A stretch of DNA of 64,000 bases from Flavobacteriaceae bacterium LSUCC0859 (GCA_022239325.1 JAKOGP010000003.1:124001-188000), one strand, 5' to 3'. Numbered from the stretch's first letter, positions 1 through 10,411 are shown. Translations and numbers: made by a program. Notes: generated by a model from the sequence alone, not told the origin.

Positions 1-442
1 TATTATTTGAAGTAATATGCAAATAATCAACGTCAGAGGGGATGTTTAAATTTTTAGGAATATATTTAAAGGCATCGTCCTTAGAAGACCCAGCAATGAC
101 AACCTCTCCAAAGGCTTTGGCCTCCTTAATGGCCTTGTCGCTCCAGGTACCCGTATTTACATAGGCCGCTTTTTTGTTTAACAGGTTGTATGCCACCATT
201 AGAAATTCCAAACTAGCCCCTCCATGTAAAAACAAAGCTTTGTAGCCCTTGCCTTCCAATCCTAATAGAGAAAGTGCCAAGCCTTGTGCTTGTTCCATGA
301 CGGCCACGAAATCCTTAGATCTATGAGAAATCTCTATCAGGGATAGACCAGAATCATTAAAATTTAAAATGGCTTCTGAGGCTTTTTGTAAGACCTCATG
401 AGGTAAAATACATGGGCCAGCACTAAAGTTGTGTTTTTTCAT
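1..442 (-). CDS. serC: Phosphoserine aminotransferase, N-terminal part (cut by window edge)
   Basis: PLP-dependent transaminase of serine biosynthesis (3-phosphohydroxypyruvate plus glutamate to phosphoserine), cytosolic. Only the first 147 codons are in the window; the reading frame is open to base 1, so the C-terminal part lies outside. The ATG at 440-442 gives a product starting MKKHNFSAGPCILPHEVL, the typical SerC opening with the N-AGP substrate motif. A later LFLHGGAS stretch matches the PLP phosphate-binding segment, and the visible end, HITSNN, is the conserved SerC substrate loop. The enzyme role is family knowledge; the motifs are seen directly. Confidence 0.93.
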   Translation of the reverse strand, partial: MKKHNFSAGPCILPHEVLQKASEAILNFNDSGLSLIEISHRSKDFVAVMEQAQGLALSLLGLEGKGYKALFLHGGASLEFLMVAYNLLNKKAAYVNTGTWSDKAIKEAKAFGEVVIAGSSKDDAFKYIPKNLNIPSDVDYLHITSNN

Positions 443-514
443 AAATCTAAGGCATTTAATCGCGTTGCAAAGGTTGTGTATTTAATCTAAAAGCAGAGAT
501 AGATTTAATAATTT

Positions 515-1561
515 TTATAAAGATTGAATGAATTTAATAGTGTCTACACCGTCTGCATAATCCGTAAGACTTGGTTTTTGAGTACTCCCAAATGGAATAG
601 CTTCTTTTATGTGGGTGCTTCCCACAATGCATTGAATAGATTCTGAGCGCTCAGATAAATGAGATGCTAAACTGTCTACATCTTGGTAATATTCGTAAAA
701 CAGACTTCCAATAGGGGAGCTCAAGCTGGTGTCTTCTTTAAGTATGAGAAATCCGTTATCCAAAATCTGGTAAAGACTCATGAGATAAACCGCCTTGTTA
801 TAGTCGTAATTGTTGCTGTATTTTTCATAACTAATGATGTCTTTGAAAGAATACAAAGCCTTAAAAAGAAGGTCAAAATCATAATCTTTAGGCACATAGA
901 TTTTAGACACCGATCTGCAGCCTAAGCCGTAATATCTAAAAATATCTTCGCCCAAAGCACTCAGTTCTTCCGTGCTCTCCTGACCTGTTAGAATAGCCAC
1001 GGAGTTTCTGTTTTTTCTAATGATGTGTGGTTTGTGTCCAAAATAATGCTCAAAATAACGGGCTGAATTGTCGCTTCCTGTTGCGATAAGACCGTCGTAA
1101 TCTCCCTTATAAGCGTCTACTATTTGTATTTCAGAAGCACTAGAAGGCGCCTGCTGATTTAAAAAGAGTATGACCCACTTCATTAGACTTAGATCATTCG
1201 AGGCTGCTTTAATGACCAGTTTACTTCCAGTTAGATAGGCAGACAAAAAATCATGTAAACCTACCAGTGGAATATTGCCGGCCATGATAATAAAAACGCA
1301 AGCTTGCTTGGTAGTTTTTGGATACCCCTCCAGCCATTTTTTTAACTCCTGCTCCTGGAGTAAACTGCCCCATTGGTTTATGGCGTATAGCACATTTTCT
1401 CTAGTAAACCAGCCATTCTTATGTCCTGCCAAAACAATGGCTTCTTCCAGGTTTTTAAAGCGTTCTGAAAAGCTAGTGTTTTCCCCATCCAAGCTTGCAA
1501 ATTCTCTCCACAGGGTTCCTAAAGACTCCACCGCCTTAAATCTGTCTTCATATACACTCAT
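515..1561 (-). CDS. LuxC-family acyl-CoA reductase
   Basis: 348 residues, the usual length for the short flavobacterial LuxC-like (PF05893-type) acyl-CoA reductases. The family reduces fatty acyl-CoA or acyl-protein thioesters to aldehyde with NADPH through a cysteine thioester. Here a Cys at about residue 215 lies in the conserved GLGCRSVSK context, which fits the catalytic residue. An earlier segment (MAGNIPLVGLHDF, about residues 93-105) matches the nucleotide-binding start of the aldehyde dehydrogenase fold. No luxD, luxE, luxA or luxB lies nearby, so bioluminescence is not implied; the physiological substrate is unknown. It is divergent from the ferredoxin gene, with only 78 bp between the two starts. 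Confidence 0.85.
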   Translation of the reverse strand: MSVYEDRFKAVESLGTLWREFASLDGENTSFSERFKNLEEAIVLAGHKNGWFTRENVLYAINQWGSLLQEQELKKWLEGYPKTTKQACVFIIMAGNIPLVGLHDFLSAYLTGSKLVIKAASNDLSLMKWVILFLNQQAPSSASEIQIVDAYKGDYDGLIATGSDNSARYFEHYFGHKPHIIRKNRNSVAILTGQESTEELSALGEDIFRYYGLGCRSVSKIYVPKDYDFDLLFKALYSFKDIISYEKYSNNYDYNKAVYLMSLYQILDNGFLILKEDTSLSSPIGSLFYEYYQDVDSLASHLSERSESIQCIVGSTHIKEAIPFGSTQKPSLTDYADGVDTIKFIQSL

Positions 1562-1565
1562 AATA

Positions 1566-1990
<425 letters not shown>

Positions 1991-2003
1991 GATACTTTAA
2001 TCC

Positions 2004-2011
2004 TATATTTG
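2004..2011 (+). promoter_or_regulatory. -7 promoter element before ychF
   Basis: TATATTTG matches the Bacteroidetes -7 consensus TAnnTTTG and lies 23 bp before the ychF ATG. No clear TTG -33 element is seen at the right spacing, so the call rests on the -7 element alone. Confidence 0.45.
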
Positions 2012-2033
2012 CCTCCAATTTAATTTACACCAT

Positions 2034-3128
2034 ATGAAAGCAGGTATTGTTGGTCTTCCCAATGTAGGGAAATCTACCCTTTTTAATTGCCTATCTAACG
2101 CTAAGGCACAGAGTGCCAATTTCCCTTTTTGTACCATAGAGCCCAATATAGGGGTGGTGAACGTCCCAGACCCTAGATTAGAGAAACTAGAGTCTTTGGT
2201 AAACCCAGAAAAGGTGATACCAGCTACGGTAGAGATTGTAGACATTGCAGGCTTAGTTAAAGGCGCCAGCAAAGGAGAAGGTCTGGGGAATCAATTCCTT
2301 GGAAATATTAGAGAGACAGACGCTATTTTACATGTGCTTCGGTGTTTTGACAACGACAATATTGTGCATGTAGACGGTAGTGTAGACCCTATTAGAGATA
2401 AGGAAACTATAGATATGGAACTGCAGCTCAAGGATTTGGACACCTTAGAAAAAAAGCTAGACAAGGTGAAAAAAGCCGCTAAGACGGGAAATAAAGACGC
2501 CCAAAAAGAAGCAGCTGTTTTAGAGACACTTAAGGCTGGTCTAGAAGCCGGAACATCCGTGAGAGCTGTTGCGGTTTCTGAGGATGATTTTAATGCCTTT
2601 GTAAAACCCCTACAGTTTATTACCGCTAAACCTGTCATGTATGTATGTAATGTGTCAGAAGAAGCTGCCGTAAATGGTAATGCCTACGTAGAAAAGGTAA
2701 AGGCTGCTGTGGCCCATGAAAACGCAGAGGTGATATTCTTAGCCGTGGGAACAGAGGCAGACATTACCGAACTAGATAGCTATGAGGAGCGTCAGATGTT
2801 TTTAGAAGATCTGGGTTTAACGGAACCTGGTTCTGCCAAACTTATTAGAGGAGCCTACAAATTATTAAATCTTGAGACTTACTTTACCGCAGGGCCTAAA
2901 GAAGTAAGGGCTTGGACCATTCCTGTGAACGCTACAGCACCTGAGGCTGCCGGAGTCATTCACACAGACTTTGAAAAAGGATTTATTCGCGCAGAGGTAA
3001 TAGCTTATAACGACTATGTTACGCTAGGAAGTGAGGCCAAGGTAAAAGAAGCCGGTAAAATGCGGGTAGAGGGCAAAGAATATATTGTAAAAGACGGAGA
3101 CGTCATGCATTTTAGATTTAATGTATAG
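2034..3128 (+). CDS. ychF: Redox-regulated ATPase YchF (Obg family)
   Basis: 364 residues, full family length. The protein opens with the P-loop [12 protein letters not shown], followed by a switch I segment ([10 protein letters not shown]) and the G3 element [19 protein letters not shown]. YchF is the universally conserved Obg-like P-loop protein that prefers ATP over GTP and associates with ribosomes. The C-terminal roughly 85 residues fit the TGS domain, ending in the typical [13 protein letters not shown]. The gene is monocistronic: its own -7 element lies upstream and a strong terminator follows the stop. Confidence 0.97.
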   Translation: MKAGIVGLPNVGKSTLFNCLSNAKAQSANFPFCTIEPNIGVVNVPDPRLEKLESLVNPEKVIPATVEIVDIAGLVKGASKGEGLGNQFLGNIRETDAILHVLRCFDNDNIVHVDGSVDPIRDKETIDMELQLKDLDTLEKKLDKVKKAAKTGNKDAQKEAAVLETLKAGLEAGTSVRAVAVSEDDFNAFVKPLQFITAKPVMYVCNVSEEAAVNGNAYVEKVKAAVAHENAEVIFLAVGTEADITELDSYEERQMFLEDLGLTEPGSAKLIRGAYKLLNLETYFTAGPKEVRAWTIPVNATAPEAAGVIHTDFEKGFIRAEVIAYNDYVTLGSEAKVKEAGKMRVEGKEYIVKDGDVMHFRFNV

Positions 3129-3177
3129 CAGTTAAACAATCCATCTATTTTTGGGCTACTGCCCAATGCAAAAAATT

Positions 3178-3212
3178 AAAAAAACCCACAACTCATAGTT
3201 GTGGGTTTTTTG
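3178..3212 (+). terminator. Intrinsic terminator after ychF
   Basis: Perfect inverted repeat CCCACAACT / AGTTGTGGG around a 3-base CAT loop. It is flanked by an A run on the left and a T run on the right, so it may also work in reverse. Confidence 0.9.
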
Positions 3213-3549
3213 TGATTTATAGGGGTTATTTTATTCAAAATCATGAACTTAATAGATATTATCATACCGATAATCGAAAAAAACCATCATTGTTTCTTTT
3301 TACTGGGCCGATTCATTAATTTGTTGGATGTTGTAGTATTTTCTGAGTTTATTTTATCTCCGGTTTTTAGTATGAAATTAATTTTTAAGTTTTTATGCAT
3401 AAAATAATTAGGTGGGTTGGTATATCAAGTATAATTACATTTTTATGCTTAAAAATTTTGGATGTTTGAACTACATATGATTTTATTTTTATGGGGTTCA
3501 GTTATATTTCATTAATCCTTCTTCACAAGACCAATAGTAAATAAATTAT
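3213..3549. other. AT-rich intergenic stretch without recognised gene
   Basis: About 340 bp between the ychF terminator and a small membrane protein gene, visibly more AT-rich than its flanks. I see no RNA gene and no convincing ORF. A short direct repeat, TTTTTATGC, occurs at 3390 and 3440, exactly 50 bp apart, each followed by a TAAAA-like run. Its meaning is unclear. Confidence 0.5.
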
Positions 3550-3942
3550 ATGTTTGCATTTACAGAAAAACAAATAAATATTTTCCTTTTTATGGTATCC
3601 GTAGTATTTTTTATATGTAGTGTGGGTGCTATAAAAAACTATGGAACTATGGATTTTTTTAGTCATATTTTTCAAGCTATTATATCGCTTCAAATTCTAT
3701 CTGTTTTTTATGGGGTTAAAATCAAAAATCACAACTTCGGTAACAAAGCCATTGCTAAATATCTTAGTCTCTCATTGTTATTAGTCAGTGGTTTTATTTT
3801 AGCTTCGTTCCTACTAAGTGTTAACAGCTTTGGTTTTGGAGGTCCTATGCTGTTATATCAAATCCTAAGCCCCATTCTCATACTGTTCATTTTAATAATT
3901 GTGATTCCCATTCATGTGAAATTGATCAGGAGAAGTTTGTGA
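3550..3942 (+). CDS. Small polytopic membrane protein, function unknown
   Basis: 130 residues, strongly hydrophobic, with about four predicted membrane segments (roughly residues 8-26, 36-54, 70-92 and 100-124) and a short basic C-terminal tail ending KLIRRSL. I recognise no family. The gene sits alone between ychF and parE in an AT-rich patch. The hydrophobic pattern and full-length open frame support a real gene, but there is no motif to name a function. It may be a late insertion between two core genes. Confidence 0.6.
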   Translation: MFAFTEKQINIFLFMVSVVFFICSVGAIKNYGTMDFFSHIFQAIISLQILSVFYGVKIKNHNFGNKAIAKYLSLSLLLVSGFILASFLLSVNSFGFGGPMLLYQILSPILILFILIIVIPIHVKLIRRSL

Positions 3943-4093
3943 GTATAGTTCTTTGGTGCATCAGCCCGGAGGGCCAAAACACTATCAACAATCCTCCTAG
4001 TACTATTGTTAATTACTTTAATGAGATTGGGTTTCATTTCTTTAAGAGCCTTACTATATTAGCTTCCTATGCCGTTTTACTAGGAAAACTACG

Positions 4094-5956
4094 ATGGACC
4101 AACAAACTCAGTACACAGAAGACAATATTAGATCCTTAGATTGGAAGGAGCATATTCGCATGCGTCCAGGTATGTATATTGGAAAACTGGGGGACGGTTC
4201 CTCTGCAGATGACGGTATTTACATCCTGCTCAAAGAAGTCATAGACAACTGTATTGACGAGTTTGTGATGGGAGCAGGGAAAACCATTGAAATATCTATC
4301 AAGGATACTCAAGTAAGCGTAAGAGACTACGGGAGGGGTATTCCACTTGGAAAGGTGGTAGACGTGGTGTCTAAAATGAATACCGGAGGTAAATACGACT
4401 CTAGGGCGTTCAAGAAATCTGTAGGGCTTAATGGAGTAGGGACCAAGGCGGTAAATGCCTTGTCTTCCAGTTTTATTGTGGCCTCCTGTAGGGACAATCA
4501 AATAAAGACCGCGAGTTTTGAAGCAGGAAACTTAGTGCAGGAAGAAGGACCGCTAGAAACCAGCAAGCGCAAAGGAACTAAAGTGAGCTTTGTGCCAGAC
4601 GCAGCTATTTTTAAAAATTATAAATATCGCTCGGAGTATGTGGTGCGCATGCTCAAGAATTATGTATACCTCAATCCTGGACTGACCATTGTCTTCAATG
4701 GAGAGAAATACCACTCAGAAAACGGTTTAAAGGACCTTCTGGAAGACAATAATGCTGCAGAAGACATGCTGTACCCCATTATTCATCTGAAGGGTACAGA
4801 TATTGAGGTAGCTATCACCCATTCCAAAACGCAGTACAGTGAAGAGTACCACTCCTTTGTAAATGGCCAGCATACTACTCAAGGAGGAACGCATCAGGCT
4901 GCCTTTAGGGAGGCCATAGCCAAGACTATTAGAGATTTTTACGGAAAGTCGTATGAGGCTGCAGATATTAGAAAGTCTATTATTTCTGCTATTTCTATAA
5001 AGGTGATGGAGCCTGTTTTTGAAAGCCAGACCAAAACCAAATTAGGTTCTACAGATATGGGCGGAGACATGCCCACTGTAAGAACCTATATAAATGATTT
5101 TATAGGCCAGCATTTAGATAATTTTTTACACAAGAACCCTGAAACTGCTGAACTATTACAGCGAAAAATTGTGCAGGCAGAGCGAGAGCGAAAAGAACTC
5201 TCAGGCATTAGAAAATTGGCCAGAGATAGGGCTAAGAAAAGCAGTTTGCACAACAAAAAGCTCAGAGATTGCAGGGTGCATTTGCCAGACTCTAAAAATG
5301 AGCGTTGTTTAGAGAGTACGCTTTTTATTACCGAGGGAGACTCTGCCTCTGGATCTATCACTAAATCTAGAGATGTGAACACCCAAGCGGTGTTTAGTTT
5401 GAGAGGTAAGCCCCTGAATTCCTATGGTATGAGCAAGAAGATTGTCTACGAAAATGAGGAGTTTAATTTATTGCAGGCTGCACTCAATATAGAAGACTCT
5501 ATGGAAGACCTTAGGTATAATAATATTGTGATTGCTACCGACGCAGACGTAGACGGCATGCACATTAGACTTTTATTAATTACGTTTTTTCTCCAATTTT
5601 TTCCAGAATTGATTAAAGAAAATCATCTGTATATTTTACAAACTCCCCTTTTTAGAGTTCGCAACAAAAAAGAAACTTTTTATTGTTATACTCCTGAGGA
5701 AAAAGAAGCCGCTATTGCCAAGGTGGGTGCCAAACCGGAAATAACTAGGTTTAAAGGTTTGGGTGAAATTTCTCCAGACGAGTTTAAGCATTTTATTGGG
5801 AGAGACATACGTTTGGAGCCTGTGATGTTAGACAAGAAGATGTCTATAGATCAATTACTGGCTTTTTATATGGGCAAGAACACCCCTCAAAGACAAGAAT
5901 TTATTATAGAAAACCTCAAGGTAGAACTAGACGTTATTTCTGAAACCAGCTTATAA
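4094..5956 (+). CDS. parE: DNA topoisomerase IV subunit B
   Basis: ATPase subunit of type IIA topoisomerase that decatenates daughter chromosomes with ParC. 620 residues, typical of ParE. The GHKL ATPase domain shows [19 protein letters not shown] and the ATP-lid [15 protein letters not shown] in the first 130 residues. The TOPRIM domain has the EGDSASGS variant of EGDSAxGS at about residue 415 and DADVDGMHI near 490. parC follows after 14 bp, which makes ParE rather than GyrB the right name. The start at 4094 gives the [15 protein letters not shown] opening, in line with relatives. Confidence 0.95.
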   Translation: MDQQTQYTEDNIRSLDWKEHIRMRPGMYIGKLGDGSSADDGIYILLKEVIDNCIDEFVMGAGKTIEISIKDTQVSVRDYGRGIPLGKVVDVVSKMNTGGKYDSRAFKKSVGLNGVGTKAVNALSSSFIVASCRDNQIKTASFEAGNLVQEEGPLETSKRKGTKVSFVPDAAIFKNYKYRSEYVVRMLKNYVYLNPGLTIVFNGEKYHSENGLKDLLEDNNAAEDMLYPIIHLKGTDIEVAITHSKTQYSEEYHSFVNGQHTTQGGTHQAAFREAIAKTIRDFYGKSYEAADIRKSIISAISIKVMEPVFESQTKTKLGSTDMGGDMPTVRTYINDFIGQHLDNFLHKNPETAELLQRKIVQAERERKELSGIRKLARDRAKKSSLHNKKLRDCRVHLPDSKNERCLESTLFITEGDSASGSITKSRDVNTQAVFSLRGKPLNSYGMSKKIVYENEEFNLLQAALNIEDSMEDLRYNNIVIATDADVDGMHIRLLLITFFLQFFPELIKENHLYILQTPLFRVRNKKETFYCYTPEEKEAAIAKVGAKPEITRFKGLGEISPDEFKHFIGRDIRLEPVMLDKKMSIDQLLAFYMGKNTPQRQEFIIENLKVELDVISETSL

Positions 5957-5970
5957 GCCATTGCAAGTTT

Positions 5971-8625
5971 ATGGAAGACACACATGCTCATGAAGACCCA
6001 CATTTAGAACCTACAGATGGCCAGGAAGAAACTCTGACAAAGGTCTCTGGAATGTATAAGGATTGGTTCTTAGATTACGCTTCTTATGTGATTTTAGAAC
6101 GTGCTGTACCTGCCATTGAAGATGGATTTAAGCCTGTGCAGCGAAGAATTATGCATTCGCTCAAGGAATTAGATGACGGACGCTATAATAAAGTAGCAAA
6201 CGTAGTGGGCCATACCATGCAGTATCATCCACATGGAGACGCAAGTATTGCAGATGCTATGGTGCAGATTGGTCAAAAAGACCTTCTGATAGACACCCAA
6301 GGAAACTGGGGTAATATTCTCACCGGAGACTCCGCAGCTGCCTCAAGATATATTGAAGCTAGGCTGTCTAAATTTGCTTTGGCGGTAGTGTACAGCCCCA
6401 AAATTACAGACTGGCAAAGTTCTTATGACGGCAGAAAGAAAGAGCCTATTAACCTGCCCGTGAAATTCCCCCTTTTATTGGCTCAGGGCGGTGAGGGAAT
6501 TGCTGTTGGTTTGTCTACTAAAATACTACCACATAACTTTAATGAGCTAATTGACGCCTCTATTAAACACTTAAAAGGGCAGCGATTTACCTTAGTGCCA
6601 GATTTCCCTACGGCAGGGGTGATAGATGTGAGTCAGTATAACGACGGGCTCAGAGGGGGGAAAATTAGAGTACGTGCTAAAATTAATCAGCTAGACAAAA
6701 ACACCTTAGTGATTAGTGAGATCCCTTTTGGGACCAACACCTCTTCTCTGATAGACTCCATATTAAAGGCCAATGAAAAGGGGAAACTCAAGGTCAAAAA
6801 AATTGAGGACAATACGGCCGCACAGGTAGAAATTTTAGTGCATCTGCCAGCTGGTATTTCTCCAGATAAAACCATAGATGCACTCTATGCCTTTACGGCT
6901 TGTGAGTCTTCCATTTCTCCTTTGGGTTGTATTATTGAAGACAATAAACCATTGTTCATAGGGGTTTCAGAAATGCTGAGACGCTCTACAGACAGAACAG
7001 TTCATTTGCTAAAGTCGGAACTTGAAATTCAACTCGAAGAACTAGAAGCCCAATGGCATTTTTCTTCTTTGGAACGTATTTTTATAGAAAATAGAATTTA
7101 TAGGGATATAGAAGAGCAGGAAACATGGGAAGGAGTGATCGCTGCCATTGACAAGGGATTAAAACCTCATATTTCTCATTTAAAGAGAGCCATTACAGAA
7201 GAAGACATTAGTAGGCTAACAGAAATTAAAATTAAGCGTATTTCTAAGTTTGACTTGGACAAGGCGCAGCAGTATATAGATAGCCTGGAAGACAAAATGG
7301 CTCAGGTAAAACACCACCTATCTCATTTGGTAGACTTTGCCATTGACTATTTTAAAAATCTTAAAGAGCAGTTTGGGAAAGATAAAGCTCGAAACTCTGA
7401 AATTAAAGTTTTTGACGACATTGAGGCCACAAAAGTGGTGATGAGAAATACCAAACTCTATGTAAATAGGGCAGAGGGATTTGTGGGTACCTCACTCAAA
7501 AAAGATGAATACGTTACAGACTGTAGTGATATAGATGACATTGTTGTCTTTACAGAAGACGGATCTGTATTGGTTACCAAGGTAGACAATAAAACTTTTG
7601 TGGCTAAAAACATCATTCATGTAGCAGTGTTTAAAAAGAAAGACAAACGCACTACCTATAATCTCATTTACAAAGACGGAAAAACAGGCCCTTCCTATGT
7701 AAAAAGATTCAATATAACTGGTGTTACTAGAGATAAACCGTACGACCTTACCAACGGTAGCCCAGGATCTAAGGTGTTGTATTTTACAGCCAATCCCAAC
7801 GGAGAGGCAGAGACTGTGTCTGTGTTGCTCAGACAGGTGGGTTCTGTGAAAAAACTTAAATGGGATTTAGATTTTTCAGATGTTCTTATTAAAGGGCGTA
7901 GCTCTAAGGGAAATATTGTCTCTAAATATCCTATAAAGAGGATAGAGCTCAAGGAAAAAGGAGTCTCTACTTTAAAGCCAAGAAACATTTGGTTTGACGA
8001 GGTAGTGAACAGGTTAAATTTAGACGGGAGAGGAAGTTTACTAGGTGCCTTCAAGGGAGGAGACCTTCTCTTGGTCATTACTCAAAAAGGAGTGGCTAAG
8101 ACGCTGGTTCCTGACGTTTCCTTGCATTTTGACGAAGATATGATTGTTTTGGAAAAATGGCAGCCCAACAAGCCCATATCTGCTATATACTACGACGGTG
8201 AAAAGCAAAAGTACTACGGGAAACGCTTTTTAATAGAGCAGCCCAATAAAGAAGAATGGTTTATCTCGGAACATCCAGATAGCTTTCTTGAGATTGTTAG
8301 TACAGATTGGAGACCCGTTTTTGAGATTGAATTCCCTAAACCCAGAGGGAAAGACCCCAAGCCAAGCCAAGAGCTTGTAATGGAGGAGTTTATTGCCCCC
8401 AAGGGGATTAAAGCGCTTGGAAACCAAGTGAGTGCAGAAAAATTAAAATCTATTTCTGCTTTAGAGCCTTTACCCTATGAAGAAGAAGAGACTGTTTCCG
8501 CAGAAGACATGGAGGTAGTAGACCCAAAGCAAGCATCGGAGCCCACACAGGAAAGCCCAGCCTCTGAAGGTCAGAAGGACACCAACTCAGGTGGTTTACA
8601 AAATGACCAGCCTACCTTATTTTAA
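5971..8625 (+). CDS. parC: DNA topoisomerase IV subunit A
   Basis: 884-residue DNA breakage and rejoining subunit that works with ParE. The catalytic tyrosine is in AASRYIEARLS (about residue 130), the ParC/GyrA active-site context, preceded by the winged-helix segment ANVVGHTMQYHPHGD. A long C-terminal region (about residues 500-820) fits a beta-pinwheel-like DNA-wrapping domain. The last 50-60 residues are acidic, rich in Glu, Ser and Pro, and probably disordered. It is co-transcribed with parE. The stop overlaps the stop of the convergent TerC gene by 4 bp, leaving no room for a separate terminator. Confidence 0.95.
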   Translation: MEDTHAHEDPHLEPTDGQEETLTKVSGMYKDWFLDYASYVILERAVPAIEDGFKPVQRRIMHSLKELDDGRYNKVANVVGHTMQYHPHGDASIADAMVQIGQKDLLIDTQGNWGNILTGDSAAASRYIEARLSKFALAVVYSPKITDWQSSYDGRKKEPINLPVKFPLLLAQGGEGIAVGLSTKILPHNFNELIDASIKHLKGQRFTLVPDFPTAGVIDVSQYNDGLRGGKIRVRAKINQLDKNTLVISEIPFGTNTSSLIDSILKANEKGKLKVKKIEDNTAAQVEILVHLPAGISPDKTIDALYAFTACESSISPLGCIIEDNKPLFIGVSEMLRRSTDRTVHLLKSELEIQLEELEAQWHFSSLERIFIENRIYRDIEEQETWEGVIAAIDKGLKPHISHLKRAITEEDISRLTEIKIKRISKFDLDKAQQYIDSLEDKMAQVKHHLSHLVDFAIDYFKNLKEQFGKDKARNSEIKVFDDIEATKVVMRNTKLYVNRAEGFVGTSLKKDEYVTDCSDIDDIVVFTEDGSVLVTKVDNKTFVAKNIIHVAVFKKKDKRTTYNLIYKDGKTGPSYVKRFNITGVTRDKPYDLTNGSPGSKVLYFTANPNGEAETVSVLLRQVGSVKKLKWDLDFSDVLIKGRSSKGNIVSKYPIKRIELKEKGVSTLKPRNIWFDEVVNRLNLDGRGSLLGAFKGGDLLLVITQKGVAKTLVPDVSLHFDEDMIVLEKWQPNKPISAIYYDGEKQKYYGKRFLIEQPNKEEWFISEHPDSFLEIVSTDWRPVFEIEFPKPRGKDPKPSQELVMEEFIAPKGIKALGNQVSAEKLKSISALEPLPYEEEETVSAEDMEVVDPKQASEPTQESPASEGQKDTNSGGLQNDQPTLF

Positions 8626-9413
8626 TTTGGTTTCTTTTTTCTGATATTCATATTTATAAATTCTACCATCAGAGAAAAAGCAATAGAAAAGTATAGATAG
8701 CCCTTGGGAATACTTCCAATGCTCTGTCCAAAAACCACTAAATGAGAGAGATGTGCCGCTTCTGTGGTGAGCATGAATCCAATGAGGATGAGAAAGGACA
8801 ATCCTAAAATTTGAATGGTGGGGTTGTTGGTGACAAATCTACCTACAGGATTGGCAAATATCATCATGATCAGTACAGATATTATTACCGCTACAACCAT
8901 AATGATCAGGGCATCTGTAGGGTTTTCAGAAATCCCATTTGTCATTCCAATAGCGGTTAAAATAGAGTCAAAAGAAAAAACAATATTGATCACGGTAATC
9001 TGAATGATGGCAGCCCTAAGAGATTTAGATTGTCCAGAGGCTACCTGCTGGGCGTCATGCCCTTTGTCTTCAATTTTTTCATGAATTTCTTTGGTGCTTT
9101 TGTACAGTAAAAAAAGCCCTCCTAAAAAGAGGATAACTGCCTGCCCACTTAGGCTTCCTTGTACCCAAGCCGTGTTGAGCTCCAAGAACGGCTTATTTAA
9201 AGCGGTGAGCAGAGAGATTCCAAAAAGCAAAAGAATTCTCATTACCATCGCCAAGACCAAGCCTATGTTTGTGGCCTTTTTTCGATCTTTTTCCTGTAAT
9301 TTACCTGCGGCAATGGAGATAAATATAATATTATCTATACCCAATACAATTTCCAAAAAAGTAAGAGTCAGTAGGGCTACCCATGCATCTGGGCTTAAAA
9401 ATATATCTAGCAT
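8622..9413 (-). CDS. TerC-family integral membrane protein
   Basis: 263 residues with about seven hydrophobic membrane segments. The two TerC signature stretches with buried acidic residues are visible: EIVLGIDNIIFISI near the N terminus and INIVFSFDSILTAIGM in the middle. TerC/Alx/YoaE family members are linked to tellurite resistance and, more generally, to manganese or metal-ion export. The substrate here is inferred from family only. It starts directly after the upstream lipoprotein gene (stop TAG abutting ATG), so the two are probably one transcript. A Lys-rich tail ends the protein. Confidence 0.9.
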   Translation of the reverse strand: MLDIFLSPDAWVALLTLTFLEIVLGIDNIIFISIAAGKLQEKDRKKATNIGLVLAMVMRILLLFGISLLTALNKPFLELNTAWVQGSLSGQAVILFLGGLFLLYKSTKEIHEKIEDKGHDAQQVASGQSKSLRAAIIQITVINIVFSFDSILTAIGMTNGISENPTDALIIMVVAVIISVLIMMIFANPVGRFVTNNPTIQILGLSFLILIGFMLTTEAAHLSHLVVFGQSIGSIPKGYLYFSIAFSLMVEFINMNIRKKKPN

Positions 9414-9785
9414 CTATGGAAGGATTAGGGCGGTTCCTCTTATTTTTTTTGCGTCTCCTATAGCACCGTATTCAAAGGTGTATCCCTTAGAATTGGTAGT
9501 GAGAATCTTAATACCAATAGGTGTCTGGTCTGCCTTGGTCTTTGGATTTAAATTTTTGAGTATATACTCACAATCGTTTATCCACTTCACACTACTGCTA
9601 TCTGTGACTCCTTCAAAAATGGCAATTTCCAGCCCTTCATTACGTTTAAATATAGTGGTTTTTTCTTCACCATTGATGATGGCTGTGTATGTAAACTGAC
9701 CATTTTTGTAATCTTGACAATTTCTTTGCGGCGCCTCGCAGCCTATTATGGCCAGTAAAGCTAGGATAGCAATTGGGTTTTTCAT
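9414..9785 (-). CDS. Small lipoprotein of unknown function
   Basis: 123 residues. The N terminus, MKNPIAILALLAIIGCEAP, is a lipoprotein signal with a lipobox (IIGC) at Cys-16, so the mature protein should be membrane-anchored in the envelope. A second Cys pair (NCQDY and NDCEYIL) could form a disulfide. From memory, flavobacterial relatives often carry the label 'DNA topoisomerase IV'. Nothing in this sequence supports an enzyme, and I think the label is carried over from the neighbouring genes. It precedes terC without any gap. Confidence 0.8.
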   Translation of the reverse strand: MKNPIAILALLAIIGCEAPQRNCQDYKNGQFTYTAIINGEEKTTIFKRNEGLEIAIFEGVTDSSSVKWINDCEYILKNLNPKTKADQTPIGIKILTTNSKGYTFEYGAIGDAKKIRGTALILP

Positions 9786-9802
9786 AGATCAAAAATACAT
9801 AT

Positions 9803-10261
9803 TTAAGGGGTATATACCTTACAATGCCCCTGCTTGTAGAAAATAATTATTTTATCTATTTCTTCATTTTCATGATCTAGAAGGATTCCAGGCTCCTTTT
9901 CTAAAGCTGCGGTCTGGGTATCTTTTTTAAAAGCCCTTTCTGCAGCTGTGTTGTCTGCCATGTCATTGCTTTTAAGATCTGGTTGCGAAATAAGAGATTT
10001 GGAAGAAGCGGGTAGAGGTTCGGATTGCGTTACCGTATTTGGAAAGGAACCTTGGCCATTTAACAGCCAATAGAGATTTACTTCTGGAAAGGTTTGCACC
10101 ACCTTTAAAACAAAATCTAAAGAGGGTTTGTTTCTACCAGAGAGTAGGTGAGAGATACTGGATCTTTGTACCTCAATTCGGTCTGCAAAAGCAGCAGCAG
10201 ATAGACCGTAATGAGATAAAATACGCTGCAACCTTTTAATAAATTTTTCTCTGTTTACCAT
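9803..10261 (-). CDS. XRE-family helix-turn-helix regulator
   Basis: 152 residues. The first 65 residues form a Cro/cI-type HTH: YGLSAAAFADRI, then VQRSSISHLLSGRNKPSLDFV as the turn and recognition helix, then FPEVNLYWLLNGQGSF, which is typical of Bacteroidetes XRE regulators. The rest is a polar linker and a short C-terminal segment (DKIIIFYKQGHCKVY) that may mediate dimerisation. The regulator is divergent from an M14 peptidase gene. The 277 bp between them hold four copies of a 12-bp palindrome, and a weaker copy lies over this gene's own start codon, which suggests local regulation and autoregulation (inference). Confidence 0.9.
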   Translation of the reverse strand: MVNREKFIKRLQRILSHYGLSAAAFADRIEVQRSSISHLLSGRNKPSLDFVLKVVQTFPEVNLYWLLNGQGSFPNTVTQSEPLPASSKSLISQPDLKSNDMADNTAAERAFKKDTQTAALEKEPGILLDHENEEIDKIIIFYKQGHCKVYTP

Positions 10262-10266
10262 TGTAA
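10255..10266. promoter_or_regulatory. Weak fifth copy of the palindrome over the XRE start codon
   Basis: TTACCATTGTAA matches TTACATTTGTAA at 10 of 12 positions and covers the start codon of the XRE gene (10259-10261). If bound, it would allow autorepression. The degeneracy makes chance possible. Confidence 0.35.
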
Positions 10267-10411
10267 AAAAAATATGGACATCCTATCAAAACAAACCATT
10301 TTAAGGACTATTTACTACTAATTTTTATAAACTTACACTTCAATTAAAATTAAATAACTTACTGATTTTATGAAGTATATAATAAAAAATCATAAATCAC
10401 ATAAACGCCTA

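Noticed and set aside
515-1561. LuxC homology as a sign of bioluminescence
   Set aside because: No luxA, luxB, luxD or luxE nearby; LuxC-like reductases without light production are common in Bacteroidetes.
3939-4139. 66-codon ORF between the membrane protein and parE
   Set aside because: It overlaps the well-supported parE start in another frame and has no recognisable features.
9091-9699. 202-codon plus-strand ORF
   Set aside because: It is antisense to the TerC and lipoprotein genes, both of which have clear family or signal features; the translated product has no domain.
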